Assembly (NCBI RefSeq): GCF_033807575.1
Contig: NC_084705.1
Coordinates: 18,656,019-18,720,018, forward strand
Reading direction: 5' to 3'
Length of the DNA: 64,000 nt
Source of the DNA: Cydia pomonella
Taxonomy: Eukaryota; Arthropoda; Insecta; Lepidoptera; Tortricidae
The notes under the pieces were generated by a model. It saw only the letters and a program-made list of their open reading frames with translations, ran no database searches and was not told the DNA's origin. The position numbers were made by a program, and so were the translations under genes. Within the stretch, counting starts at the first letter, position 1. Every line of letters begins with the position of its first letter. Below are positions 1 to 11,705 of this stretch, one piece after another.

Positions 1-2019
1 CCTCGATACCACCCACATTTGCTCTACGCAGCACTTCGGTATTCCGAACACGATCAGACCATCGGATCTTTAGTATTTTGCGTAGGCATCTGAGGTGGAA
101 TCGGTCCAGCATGCGAATATGGCGGCGATAAACTGTCCACGTTTCAGCGGAGTATAGAAGGTTAGGCAGCACGACTGCCATATAAACGGATATTTTAGTG
201 GCCAGTTTTAAGTCGTGTGAGCTGAGAACCTTGTGGTCTAACTTGCCAAAAGCTGCAGTCGCAGCCCCGATCCTGCTGTTAATTTCAGCATCAAGGTCGC
301 ACTTGGATGTTAACGTGCTCCCCAGGTAGCGGAACTTGTCTACCTGCTTCAGCTGGTCCTCGCCGAGTCTAACGACCAGTGTCTGTTGACTGACAACGTC
401 CAGCGACATCACCTCAGTCTTCTTGACACTGATCTTGAGCCCAAACCTGCGACAGGACTCGTCGAAACTGGACATGAGCTGTTACATGCCTTCCGGGGAC
501 TCAGTCACAAAGCACAAGTCGTCTGCATACATGATCTCTGTGATCACTGTGTATGAGCCTTTTGTACGTGCTTTAAACCTGGCCAGGTTGAAAATGTTTC
601 CGTCCATGCGATAGCGGATGCGAACACCCTCAGAGCATGTGAGTAAGACTTCTCGGACTACGACAGAAAAATACAATGCGAACAGAGTGGGTGCTAGGAC
701 GCAACCTTGCTTCACCCCGCACGTAACGGGAAAGAAGTCCGATTGTTCGTCATCGGTAGCAACGCAGCACTCCATGTCGTCATGTAGCAGTCTCACTAGC
801 CTTACAAACTTCTCCGTGCATCCAAGGTTGCCCAGAACTATCCAGAGGGCTTCACGAGGCACGCTGTCAAATGCCTTCTCGAGGTCAACAAAGCAGAGAA
901 ACAGTTGACGACCTTGCTCTCTGCTTTTCTCTTCCAGTTGACGCACTGAGAATATAGCTTCACAGGTGCCTCGGTCAGGCCGGAAGCCGAACTGGGTCTC
1001 CGGAAGCAGCTTTTCGGATATATCCATTAGGCGGTTCAGCAAAACTCTAGCAAAGACTTTCCCGGGGACCGATAACAACGATATACCACGGTAAGAATTG
1101 CAATCAGAACGGTCGCCTTTGCTCTTATATAACGCCTTTATGCGAGATACCTTGAAGTCATAAGGGACTTGTTCCTTTTCCCATATAAGAACGAAAAATT
1201 TCCACATAGCTGATTGCAATTCCTCGCCGCCGTATTTAATCAGTTCTCCTGGTATAAAATCGATGCCAGCCGCACGCTTGTTTTGCTGTTGTTTAATGGC
1301 AAGAGCAACTTCGTCACCTGACAGTAGCTCATCCAGTTCAATGGCAACAGGGAGTTGAGGTATTGACCGGATGTGTACCAGATCTGCTGCCCCATCAACA
1401 TTCAACAGAGTGTTGAAGTGTTCTGCCCACCTTGTTAATACCTCATCCTTACTCTTAAGAAGGCCTTCGCCATTACAAGGCTTAAGAGGTACTTTTACAG
1501 GTGGTATGTTATTTGTAAGGTTCCTGATCTCCTTATAGAACTCCCCTAACTGATTAGTGTCCACGAGCAACTGCATGTGGCGAGCCTTATCCTGCCACCA
1601 TTTGTCTTTAATTTCCCTTGACAGTTTACGCAGACTTATGTTACTCTGCTTGCAATGCTTCCACCTTGGTCGGCACTACCGTGCTGTAGAAGAAGACGAC
1701 GGTGTTTGCCAATAACTTCTGAAAGAGCTGTGTCATTTTCATCATACCAGTCCTCATGCTTACGAACTCTTGTACCCAATGCGGACTTAGCAGAGTCTAG
1801 TATATGAGATGACACAGTCTCCCAGATAGCATCAACATCACCCAAATCCATGTCTACTGACCTGATTTTTGAATTTAAGGCTTCAACATATGTCTCCCTG
1901 GCCTCGCGGTCATTGAGCCTGGCCACGTTGAAACATACCGGCTTCGATCTATCAGACCTACGAGGATGACGGAGGCGAAGGCACAGCTTTGTAATTACAA
2001 GCCTGTGGTCGGTCCAGCA
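1..2019 (-). pseudogene. broken endonuclease/reverse transcriptase ORF of the RTE-like LINE
   Basis: The reading frame enters at 2019 with the endonuclease tail and stays open to about 1665, where it must shift into the frame that runs from about 1680 down to 482. The RT part carries the expected motifs: the GISLLSVPGK block, GFRPDRGTCEAIF, the catalytic aspartate in FVDLEKAFDSVP, GVKQGCVLAPTLFALYF, and the catalytic MYADDLCF. A TAA at 484-482 ends that frame, but the same frame is open again from 481 to 1 with typical downstream RT sequence (FGLKISVKKTEVMSLDV, then KFRYLGSTLTSKCDLDAEIN). One frameshift and one nonsense codon in about 670 codons suggest a recent, already dead copy. The longest intact piece is 364 residues. 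Confidence 0.85.
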
Positions 2020-2023
2020 GCAC
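1..2023 (-). mobile_element. RTE-like non-LTR retrotransposon (LINE), 5'-truncated
   Basis: Read on the minus strand, this stretch holds the end of an AP-type endonuclease (conserved TDHRLV near 2000), a linker, a reverse transcriptase and its C-terminal region, and runs off the window at base 1. The 5' cut lies near 2023, where the coding signal ends in an ATATAT stretch. It is markedly more GC-rich than the flanks. The RT wording (GISLL, PGKVFARVL, QFGFRP, MYADD) fits RTE-type LINEs in my recollection; the exact clade is inference. Incomplete 5' ends are usual for LINEs because target-primed reverse transcription often stops early. The 3' end lies outside the window. Confidence 0.9.
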
Positions 2024-2039
2024 TATATATATAGAATTA

Positions 2040-4180
2040 TCGGCTATCGGTTCTTCAATCTTTGATCTCCATTGTGGTCTGGCGGATTTTGAAAGAAATT
2101 AACACTTATTTTTTTTTTTTTAAAGATTGTCTAAAAAAACACTTAGGTACTAGATTGCTGTGAAGGATTTAACATGTGCGAAATCTACACATTTGGGTTC
2201 GTCTTCGACGTCTCTAAAAACTGGTCAGAGATTTTAATTTTAAACTAAGTATCACAAAAGTTATGGCCAGTAACCAGTTTTTTGGCCTAAAATTTTTCAA
2301 GTTTGATGCCAAATATCTCAAAGACAGTGAACTTTGAAGTAAAAAAATAAAATTAATAAACGTTTATTCACGTTACATGTCTTATAACTATTTACAATAT
2401 ACTTCTGCCAAACCACAGAGTGGTTTGTTGGCAGACGAGGCTCCTGTAATAATTGTGTAATAAGCTAGGTAGTTTATACGTAAATTAAACTTATATTAAT
2501 ATATATTCAACCCCTTACCGCATGTGCAGCTCTATATGGCAGTTATAATAGTAAATATGATATATACTATATTGCTTACAGCCGTTGCTGTTAATATGAT
2601 AAGCTACAAAAACATTAGAAAACTAAGGGATTCAGATCTTAGGTCATTGGTGTTAGGGACCCCCCTAAAATTGTTACGGCAAGAAAGTTTACTTTTATTG
2701 GCAGTAAAGGCAGTAGCAGAAGCAGTCAAATGCACATTTATCTTAAAAAGTCGAGTCCCCTTACATTGCAGCTTAGGGACCTGTTTTCTAATTTGAAAAT
2801 GAATGAGGATGACTGCAATTAAAAACAGTTTTAATTTAACACATATTAAAGAGACGACAGTGTTTACAGAACCATATTTATGCTATTGAAAAGCAGTTCT
2901 GTCTTTTAATCATTCAAATCACAGGGAAGATATTTCATATTAATATTTAACGGGTGTATTTCTTAGTTATAAACACAACAAATTATTATAATTAGTCAAC
3001 TTTAAGTGCTCTATAAAACTTTATAATACTCGTATAATATAACATAACACAGGCACAGAAAAACATGAGGATTTTTTTACATACTTTTAGACACCAAACG
3101 AAAAATTTTGAAAACATCCGCAATACTCCAACCGTTGAAATATTTCCTTATTGGGGAATCGAGAATTTTCTGCCACTTCAAAAATCGAGGCCTTGTTTTC
3201 CTCAAGATTATGGCTATAAAAGTAAATAATAGGCGCTGGGTATGTTATGGACGACCAATAAAAATGCCCGCTTGTTTTGCCTCCCAAGTAGTTCGTACTG
3301 TATTTATGTGTTTAACTTTATGCTCTTTGTTAGCATATTGTTTTCCGAACCATTGTGGATTTGGTAAAAACAAACTGCCAGTAGCTCTGGTACTGTACAC
3401 ATGTCCGGATTCCGTAGTACCTTGTCTGCTGCTCAAAGTCTTAAAACTGAACATGGTTTTAAAAATAAAATAAATTGTTTTTTTTTCTCTGATATCTACG
3501 AAGTAAACAGTTTTGTATAAACATAAATGAAAAATAAAGGACGTTTAAATAAAATGTGTGTCCTAACTTTCTTCCCTTGAGTTATGTTTTAGTATCTATC
3601 TATATTGTCGTCTAGTACTTATAACACAGGCCTTATTGAGTCTCTGGGAATAGGTTGCGCGCTTGTTGCCCACAATCCCAAATCCAACTGCTTAAAAAAT
3701 TTAATGATTCTTCAAATGACACACTCGTAATTGATGCTATCATCTCGGGAAATGCGTCCGGCGCTTGTACCTATTGCAAGAATGCCTATGATGTCCCTAG
3801 CTGTCCACCAAGGCACCACATCGACATGGATTCAGAGGACGTTTGTTATTTCCATACAGCCAAACAAGTCGCTAGTCGGAACATGGAGTTTTCTATTAGT
3901 AGCTCAATTAATCAAGTAATAATTATGTAATGACATTGCTCTTTTCTCGCTGCCGTAACGCTGCTGCAGTCTCAGTAGGACTGTAACCTTAACTAGGAAT
4001 TCTCGAAGATTCAGATTCATATTAAAAAAGGATGATATATTCACTAAGAATGCATTTCCTATCCTTTTCTATTACGGGCCATTTAAGTACTAAGCATTTT
4101 AGTCTATTTAACAACATTTTTATTACTTCCCTAGCCTGTACCCTGTACCTAATATGATCTTAACTTACGGGACAAGAAAG
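2040..4180. other. AT-rich stretch without recognisable gene
   Basis: No gene or known element is recognisable here. Reading frames of 60-121 codons occur (for example 2524-2796, 3108-3473 and 3655-3930) but none shows a family motif, and they overlap on both strands as expected by chance. Bases around 2503-2546 share a short block with 31134-31177. Confidence 0.5.
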
Positions 4181-4187
4181 AGTTTTT

Positions 4188-4434
4188 TTTCTTTATAAAA
4201 GATATTCTTACACAGATTGACTAAGTCCTACGATAAGCTCAAGAAGGCTTAAGTCGTGGGTACTTAGACAACGATATGAGAATAATAAATATCTTTAACT
4301 CGAAAACGACCATGACTCAGGAACAAAAAATATCTGTGCTCATCACACAAATAAATGCCTTTAACGGGATTCGAACCCAGGACCATCAGCTTCAAAGGAA
4401 GGGTAACTACCCACTAGGCCAAACCGGTCGTCTG
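4188..4434 (-). mobile_element. tRNA-derived SINE, minus strand
   Basis: On the minus strand this starts with a tRNA-like head: A box TGGCCTAGTGG (4411-4421) and B box GGTTCGAATCCC (4366-4377), correctly ordered and spaced for an internal RNA polymerase III promoter. The body continues with ATTTATTTGTGTGATGAGCA and ends near 4188. The body matches the SINE at 45735-45960, so this is a dispersed family and not a tRNA gene. It has no coding capacity and would depend on LINE machinery for movement. Confidence 0.8.
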
Positions 4435-5790
4435 TCAACATATAACTGACCCACATCAATTTTTAAAAGGCTTGAAGATTCGCAGCGTGAATTTCGCTTG
4501 AAATATAAAGATTGGAACACCTCATCTGTGGAGCGCATTGGTGCGGATCCTCCGAAAAGAAATGGGACAAAAGGTGACCGGATGAGGGAGCAGTGGCAGC
4601 GATCGACACTCTTATGGCTAACTTCGTCTCTACACGTATATGTTTTCTTGATATATCATTCCCTAAATAGCACACGCACTGCACACGTATAGGTTTCAGT
4701 GATATTAATGGATTTTACAAGAGAAACGACCACTTGTACCGCTTTCTAAGCCATTGGGTGCATGTGAGTACGAAAGTAAGTCTGGTCTAGTCTAGTACTA
4801 AGACGCAATGTATTGCAAATTTATTTATATTTAAAGCGTGACAAGTAAATGTCAATTACTACGATGTTGGCGTACATTGAAGATAATATTGACTAGACTT
4901 CAAAATATCCTCAAAATCTGAAGACTTAATAATTATTTTAAATTTATGGAACAGAAATGTCTATGTTTTAATTATTTGCTCGTGTTACAGGCCCCAACCG
5001 GTATAAAGTTTGGGTTATTGATAGTTGTATATTTATAATACACAAGCGTCTGACCGCGATTTCGTGAAAAGGCTTATAATTAGTATTTTCATAGTAGAAT
5101 CCACCCTCTTTTAATCTTAAGGGGTATTTAGAAACTCCGTGATATTTTGACTATTAACTAACAGACAGACGGTCTGAGTTACATTCGCATTTATAAAATT
5201 AGTAGTAATATCCGTTTTATAACACAATCTTAGATAAGTACTCGGTTGAGTCTGCTACTAAACTTTATTTCAGAAACATTAAAATAACGAATTTAATAGC
5301 TTCGTATTCTTTTGCAATAATTGTCGCAAAGGACTTCTTTCAACAGCGATGTTCCAACATAACAGCATTGGAGTTGAGCTGTTAATGACAAATAACGAAC
5401 ATTTAGCATGAGTCTATAATGCCTACGATACGAAACCTTTTATCTGGAGGTCCCCATTATCAGCATCGAAATCAAAATACATATGTGTTTCCAGCTTTTT
5501 TAAAGACTGGTTCCACAATAAAGAAAAACAAATAACACTTTTATTCATTGAAGTAGAGTTTTCATTTTTATATCGAATTTGAAGAAGAAATGAAAAATAG
5601 ATTACGTGTACAAAATTTATGACAAAGGAAATGGGAGCCAATATGTAGACAAGTCGATTTTCAATACTAACTTTCGTTGCTTTATTATCTTATTCAGTCT
5701 TGGCTGGTTATCAGAATTCTTTGCCAAAACTTTTAGTTTTACTATAAGTATAGATGTTATACATATTGCTAGTTGTAGTGATAAAAGATA
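4435..5790. other. AT-rich stretch, nothing recognised
   Basis: No gene, tRNA or familiar repeat could be identified; short frames here lack protein motifs. Confidence 0.45.
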
Positions 5791-5791
5791 A

Positions 5792-6114
5792 CTTGATAGG
5801 ATAACTAATATCAGAGTTTTGGAAATCATGAAAAAAGATCTAGAGGTTGTATCAACAATTAAGAAAAGAAAAGCAGCGTATTTTGGACATATATATAGAA
5901 ACAATAAATACAACCTACTGAAATTAATAATCGAAGGAAAAATTGAAGGCAAGCGTGGTCGTGGTAGAAGGCGCACATCATGGACAAAAAATATAAGAGA
6001 CTGGTTAAAAGTGAAGAGCATAGATAGACTAATTCGCATGACTGAACATAGAGAGACATATAGACATATGGTCGCCAACCTCCTGGACGGAGATGGCACG
6101 TGAAGAAGAAGAAG
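5792..6114 (+). mobile_element. RTE-type LINE 3' end (C-terminus of RT ORF plus GAA tail)
   Basis: A single open frame runs from 5792 to a TGA at 6101-6103. It encodes the C-terminal part of an RTE-like ORF2: TIKKRKAAYFGHI, then IIEGKIEGKRGRGRRRTSW, then a final MVANLLDGDGT before the stop. The stop is followed at once by an AGAAGAAGAAG tail, a simple-repeat 3' end typical of RTE elements. The conserved GKIEGKRGRGRRR-SW block is the strongest evidence. An in-frame TAA at 5789-5791 marks the upstream limit. No RT catalytic core remains, so this is a dead 5'-truncated copy. Confidence 0.82.
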
Positions 6115-6117
6115 TGA

Positions 6118-8260
6118 TAAAAGAAGATCTGAACTGTTGGAGCAGATGGGAGATCTGAAGAGGAGATGTAGTTTATCGTCATCAAATTAAGCTGAGAAGG
6201 GTTCTACTCAACTTTAAATTACACAAAAAAGTTACAAACTATTAAGATATACCTCAACTCGGTACCAAAACAGTAAACTTTGCCGTGTCTCCCATCGATA
6301 CAAATATATATTTGTTAACAATGAAACATATTTTACAGTTTTTGTTTTTTCTGTACTCATGCTAGTTACTTATTAAAAGCAACAGTAAGTACAGCAAGAT
6401 AAAATTACACGTATAATAATATTTTTACATTATTTCTTGCCAGATTAAATGTTCCTATGTCAACGGGAAATAAGAATAACCAATAGGTTTTCCAATGTTG
6501 TTATGGAAAAATGTATGTGTGATCTGATATGTTTGTTATGTATGGCCCAAATGTGTGGATTAATGTTATGCGTTTAAATCATTGTGCGTAAATGTTATGT
6601 CTTATTCATCTAGCACATTTAAATATATTAATTTTAATGAAAACCCGAAAACGAAAAATATATTTGCTATTAGTTTCTTATTGAGTTATTGCTCCGTACA
6701 ACAAATTTTAAAATGCTTTAGAAGTTTAATTATACTAAAATACATTATATTTTTTTGTCTTAGGTGACCATTACAAGATAATAAAAATAATAATAACTCC
6801 ATGGAATCAGGCAAGTTAAACAAGTTGCGTATGAATGATGCCAACATCACTCAGATCTAACTGAGTACTTCTCAATACCTGACAATATGACTTTAGTCTT
6901 CTTTTTAAAACTTAAAACATATTTCTGGTAATGGGACATACTTGTACATAAATTGGTGGTACAAAATTCTAATATATAGTCGTTTGTATATTATATACCT
7001 ATTAATATAATTGACTGTATCCGTAGGTGAAAAAATATATTATTGTAGTCCTTTTACATTATTCACTTGATACACTATATTATGTACCTAATAGTTATAT
7101 TTAGTTTATAAATCGTTACATTTTTACACATTTAATGATGAATGTAGCTGCTTTGCATACATTATAAATATTTATTATTCGTTTCGTTTGCAATCAACTA
7201 ACAAGAGCTTCAATCGAAAAGTTCCGAGAATAAACAAACTCGTTGATTCTTAACCGAACGCTTTGGTTACCTTACGCCAAAGGCTTCATATAACATAAAA
7301 TGCAATCGCCCACAGCAATACAATGCTGTTCACAGGAGTTCAAAAGTTTGCAATAAAATTCACATTGGAAACAATACTATTGTGTTGTTGAAGTAAACAA
7401 TGGTGTTCAAACAAAAGGTATCGGTTGGCAGGCAGTATGGCTTTCTATGGCCGAACAATAAAAACATGAAAGGACCTCTAACGTAAACACGTGAAATTTT
7501 GTCATGAAAATAATGTTATTTTGTCTCAACCTCGCATAAATTCGTTGAACTACGGTATTTACAAATTTAGTTAAAATTAAGAAACATACGCCTGCTGGTC
7601 CCTCTTTCTAACTTCAAACATTAACAACTGTGCTATGCCAAATGGTCAGTTCATGGAAATACCGTGCACAATGGGCCACTTTAATTGGCCCTAATTAGAT
7701 AAGTATCTGTTCAACTTAATGCTCGTCCATTTAATTTTTGTTTCATTTAGTTTAGACGTGGTTTGTACAATTTTGCAGCAAATGTAATAACGCTTCCATA
7801 TAAGCAACTTCTACTTAAATGTTAACCAAAATACCAGCAACGGTCTGTTATTTATACCTATAACTAATTGACGAAGAAAAAAGTTAAAAAGGTAAATTAT
7901 ATTTTATTAATTTACTATTTTTGTCTTACTCTACAATATAAACAATAATACTAAATTTAATCACCACCACTAATCCATTTCAAATAAGTACTTACCTATA
8001 AAATAAAATCTATCTATAAAATTGAAAATAGATATAATATAATTTATTAGTAGTTACTCGTACTACATTCCGCATTCATACAACGTGATTACGCTTTCAA
8101 GCCTATTAATTAGTAATGTAAACGGACAAACTCTTTTTGATCCCATCTGAATACGTCACATTCTTCGGAGCATTCGATTTCAAGAATTATGAAAGGAAAG
8201 ACGAGGAAAATCAAAACGTCTTCAATAATGTCTCTCACAGATGCTTTAATGCCCAATAAA
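6118..8260. other. AT-rich stretch, nothing recognised
   Basis: About 2.1 kb of strongly AT-rich sequence with no convincing reading frame, repeat pair or RNA gene that I can see. Confidence 0.45.
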
Positions 8261-8267
8261 GTCTATA

Positions 8268-8400
8268 ATTCCTTAGATCGGCGCACAATGGAGCCCCGCC
8301 GGGAATGGAACCCCGCGCGGACGGTCGCCGTTCGTTATTCAGACGGGCGGCAGCAGTCACCTGATTACGCGCTCTGCTGGGTTAGGGAGGTGGTATTCTT
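8268..8400. other. GC-rich island of unknown nature
   Basis: This block (blocks such as GCCCCGCCGGG, CCCCGCGCGGACGG and GACGGGCGGCAGC) is far richer in GC and CpG than the kilobases on either side. It lies inside a 90-codon frame (8189-8461) whose product shows no recognisable domain. It could be a repeat fragment or a short regulatory or exonic relic; I cannot decide from sequence alone. Confidence 0.35.
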
Positions 8401-8440
8401 GTCGATATTTTTACTTCGTCGTTTTTTGGGAAAGCGTCTA

Positions 8441-8497
8441 ACAGCCCGATGCGAACTTTAAGATAAGTACGTCTATCTTAAAGTTCGATCGGGCTGT
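8441..8497. repeat. near-perfect hairpin, 24-bp stem and 8-base loop
   Basis: The left arm 8441-8465 (ACAGCCCGATGCGAACTTTA...) pairs with 8474-8497; the only difference is one extra G in the left arm. The loop is AGTACGTC. It lies just downstream of the GC-rich island. It may be the terminus of a foldback element or a folded RNA. Confidence 0.75.
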
Positions 8498-8697
8498 AAG
8501 TCATGCCACGCGTCAGTTTCACAGTCGTTAATATGATATTGACACTTACTTAATAATAAGAGTGGCGAACATTTATATCGAGAGCTTGTTGTGTCCCTCT
8601 GCTGGACAAATGAGTTATATGTATTGGAATGGCACATGTTTTGGGGAGAGTTTAAGAAGTTATTATTGTGATGAAAAGTTTGTTGAAACGTATATAT

Positions 8698-8727
8698 ATT
8701 ATATAAACGTGTATATATATATATATG
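8698..8727. repeat. TATA-rich low-complexity tract
   Basis: Two short runs of alternating T and A (around 8698 and 8712-8726) form a low-complexity segment; no gene signal accompanies them. Confidence 0.5.
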
Positions 8728-8834
8728 GGATAAAGCCTGTTCCCCTCCAAATTTATAATAAAGAAATTCTAGTTCAGATAAAATCAACATAATATGGAGT
8801 ATATTCTATAACATTCACGTCAAATCAGAAACTT

Positions 8835-9370
8835 TAACAAATATTAGTAGTTTATGTGACTGCTACCTACCTAATGAAAGGCATTAAAATACGAGTGTGG
8901 GTTTATAAAACGAAAGAAATGAGAAATGATGAAAGGATCAAACGAGTTTTTAATTTTTAACTATGTACATGTATTATTTTATCTACACACATATTTTAAG
9001 TTCTCTATGGTGTATTCACTAACCGCATATTACGGCCGGCATTGAGGCATTGTTGCTCTATCTCGGAACTCGCGGATACCTATGAGGTGGCGTCTCCAAA
9101 ATATCTTTATCGCTCAAATTATATGAACATTTTGAATAGTTAGCTTATAAACAACAAAACAAAGTATTTTTATACTCACAAAATAAATAATAGATGAACT
9201 GGAAGAAAAATGGCGGTAAGTTAATGAATTTTTTTTCACGCATATCACGCATCCGTAGTTTTTTTTTTATTCGGACAAATGCTAGAGTCGGACTGCCATA
9301 TCGTTCGAAATCAACTAACATGCGACATTTGTCAAAATTGTTTGCAATTGACACTTCGTTTCCAATAAAA
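8835..9370 (-). repeat. unclassified dispersed repeat, copy 1
   Basis: Read on the minus strand, this aligns block by block with 17530-18030 on the plus strand. Shared blocks include CAATTGCATACAATTTTGAC-like, CGCATGTTAGTT, ATGCGTGAAAAAA, TTACCGCCATTT, GATAAAGATATTT, GCGAGTTCCG and CAGTCACATAAA. The copies have diverged, with small insertions. No conserved reading frame spans the alignment, so it is probably a non-autonomous element; its class is unknown. Confidence 0.7.
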
Positions 9371-9387
9371 CGTCATATCGACTTATA

Positions 9388-11265
9388 AGATAAGATAAGA
9401 TAACTTATATATTTAATATAAATATAAATTTGCCTTAAATCAAACCTAAAACGCATTACAATAATGATCGTCAGAGATTATGTTCATGCAAAGGAATACA
9501 GTTATGTACAATTATTATTTTGATGCTATAGTATATTACAATAAAATTATTATTTAGATCAGTTCTGCAGATTACGTTTCGTCAAAGACTACTAATATTA
9601 TATATGGGTCATAGCTCAATAATTGTGTATACATCATAATTCATTATTTACGTTAATATCAAATTCGGAATAATCGTTGGTCATATACTCTTTAACGCTG
9701 TACACTGTGCGAGACAACAGAAGTACTTTACCCGTATACAGAATAAACTTGCACTTTCTATATCTTTAATATTGTATGGTAACTTATTATAGAGTTCACA
9801 TCCCATAGGGTCAGGTAAGCGCCTACTCATCTTCAACCTATATCTAGTTGGTATAATATCCAGAGAACGCTTGGTGTGACGAGGATTACATTGTGATCGC
9901 AGCTTAAACTGTTTGATGTTTTTTCTTCCATATAAGATTATTTCCATTATGTATATAGAGATTGAACTTAAAATACTTAATTTTTTAAAGTGCTGTCTAC
10001 ATGAATCGCGAAACTAAGCTCCCACTAGTATTCTTATAGCTTGCTTTTGTAAATTTAAAACTCGCTCACTTTCAATTGAATTCCCCCACAGTAGTATGCC
10101 GTACGATATTATGGAATGCACATAAGCGTAATAAATCTGTTTTAAGCTTTCGTTCGATACTAAGGTTTTGAGTTATCTCATTGCATAAATACCCTTAGCC
10201 ATTTTACTACAAACCAAATCTATGTGGAGATTCCACTTTAATGCAGCATCTAACTGAAATCCAAGAAGTTTAACATTGTCTAGTGTTTGTAATATTCTAT
10301 TGTCTTTAAGTTGACATTTAGTGTTGTTGTAGATTTACTCGGTTGGAATAACATAATATTAGTTTTTTCTGAATTTAACTGGAAACCATTCGATTTGAAC
10401 CAGTTCTCACATGTATGAATAGTTTTAACTATTTTTACCTGCAGTTCTTCGTATGTTTCAGCAGTTACTACAATTGATGTGTCATCAGCATACAATATCA
10501 TTTTTCCGTCTATGTTCAATGTCCATAAATCATTTACAAAGATAAGAAATAAAGTATTACCCAATGCGGATCCCCGTGGAACACCAATTGATACGTTATG
10601 AGCAGATGATCGTTGTCGCAATCCATTAATCTTAACTTCAACCGATTATTTTATGTCAGGTTGTTCTGGTATACAGCTTGCTACTCGTACATAGGCTAAT
10701 GCTTTTTTATGATCAGGAATATTATTTGCAGCAACACGTGCCCCTACTTGACTGAAAAATATGTTAATATATTCTGGTACTTCTATATTTAATATAGGCT
10801 GACCTGTGCTTTTATTTATTAAACGCCAGTCCCATTCTTCGACAGTTTTATTAGTTTCCTCTTTTATTACTGCCCAAACCTCTTTTTTCGGATTTTTAGA
10901 CCTAAGTATCCTTTGCTGCAGGTGTTGTTTTTTGCTATCATGGACAAGATTATTTCTTAATGTCTTTTTGTCTTTAATTTGAGTCTCAAATGTAATATTT
11001 GGACGTTGCTTCTGAAAGAAGTGCAAGTCTTCAATGTTTTTTTGGATTTTTATTAAGTAATCAGTCATCCAAGGCAACCGTTTCTTTATTTTATTCTTTA
11101 TTACTTTTACTGGGAAATGACGATTCAAAGCAAGAGTAAATTTATTGGAGAAAATGTCAAAAGTGTTTTAAGGGTCGTAAATGCAAAATATGTTTTCCCA
11201 ATCATAAGAAAGCATTGTATTCAAAAAATCTCGAGTATTTGATTCATTGTAGTAACGCATTTTTT
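9388..11265 (-). mobile_element. CR1/Jockey-superfamily LINE with internal deletion
   Basis: On the minus strand the order is: linker between endonuclease and RT (11265-10646), RT motifs from GVPRGSALGN onward with YADDTSIV (10645-10280), post-RT domain (10280-9681), a short AT-rich 3' UTR, and a TTATC-repeat tail at 9388-9410. The 5' part, including all of the endonuclease, is missing, and the first half of the RT is deleted at about 10645. The protein style fits the CR1/L2/Daphne side of the LINEs; clade assignment is inference. Confidence 0.82.
9681..11265 (-). pseudogene. decayed RT ORF2 of the CR1/Jockey-type LINE
   Basis: The upstream piece reads RYYNESNTRDFLNTMLSYDW, then a stop, then IFSNKFTLALNRHFPVKV through to CIPEQPDIK and a stop at 10648-10646. 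Directly after it the frame resumes with GVPRGSALGN, LFLIFVNDL and the catalytic ILYADDTSIV, then NGFQLNSEKTNIMLF. The frame then shifts near 10285 to NVKLLGFQLDAALKWNLHID, with two further stops, and ends as GCELYNKLPYNIKD in the piece closing at 9681. RT motifs 1-3, including the first catalytic aspartate, are absent. The protein cannot be functional. Confidence 0.82.
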
Positions 11266-11700
11266 TAAATGAAGGGCTTAAGCTGATATTTTTAATTATT
11301 ATTTTTTAAATATTAGAAAAAAGTAAAACCAAGTTGCTTTTTTTCTCAGACACGTCCTGAATTTAAATAAATTAATAAAATCGATTTCGATGTTCTTATT
11401 ACGCAATAATAACATTTTCACAGATAAGATTGTAACAAAACAGTTTATCTTAATGCTGTCCGTTATTTGCGGTTTCTGAACGCATCATAGAGGGTTCATG
11501 ATATGTGGATGAATAAAAGTATTTTTATAGATAAATCAGATTAAATACTTAATGTAAAATAATAAGATTTTCCAAAAACGTACCGTATCGTGGCATTCAA
11601 AATATGGCCTTCATAAGCATTGAAGTTCAATTGTTCGAATAAATAAATTTTACAAGGGCAGGTGAGGTAAGAGGAACATACTCGTAATTTATTTGTCCTA
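11266..11700. other. AT-rich stretch, nothing recognised
   Basis: No gene or repeat could be identified between the LINE and the next foldback element. Confidence 0.4.
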
Positions 11701-11705
11701 CAGAA

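Noticed and set aside
2524..2796. 90-codon frame with hydrophobic stretches as a small membrane protein.
   Set aside because: AT-rich composition yields hydrophobic translations by chance, and the start of the frame lies in a short repeat block shared with 31.1 kb.
3655..3930. 91-codon frame with several cysteines and histidines as a zinc-binding protein.
   Set aside because: The Cys/His spacing fits no finger type I know, there is no repeat or splice context, and a second frame overlaps it.
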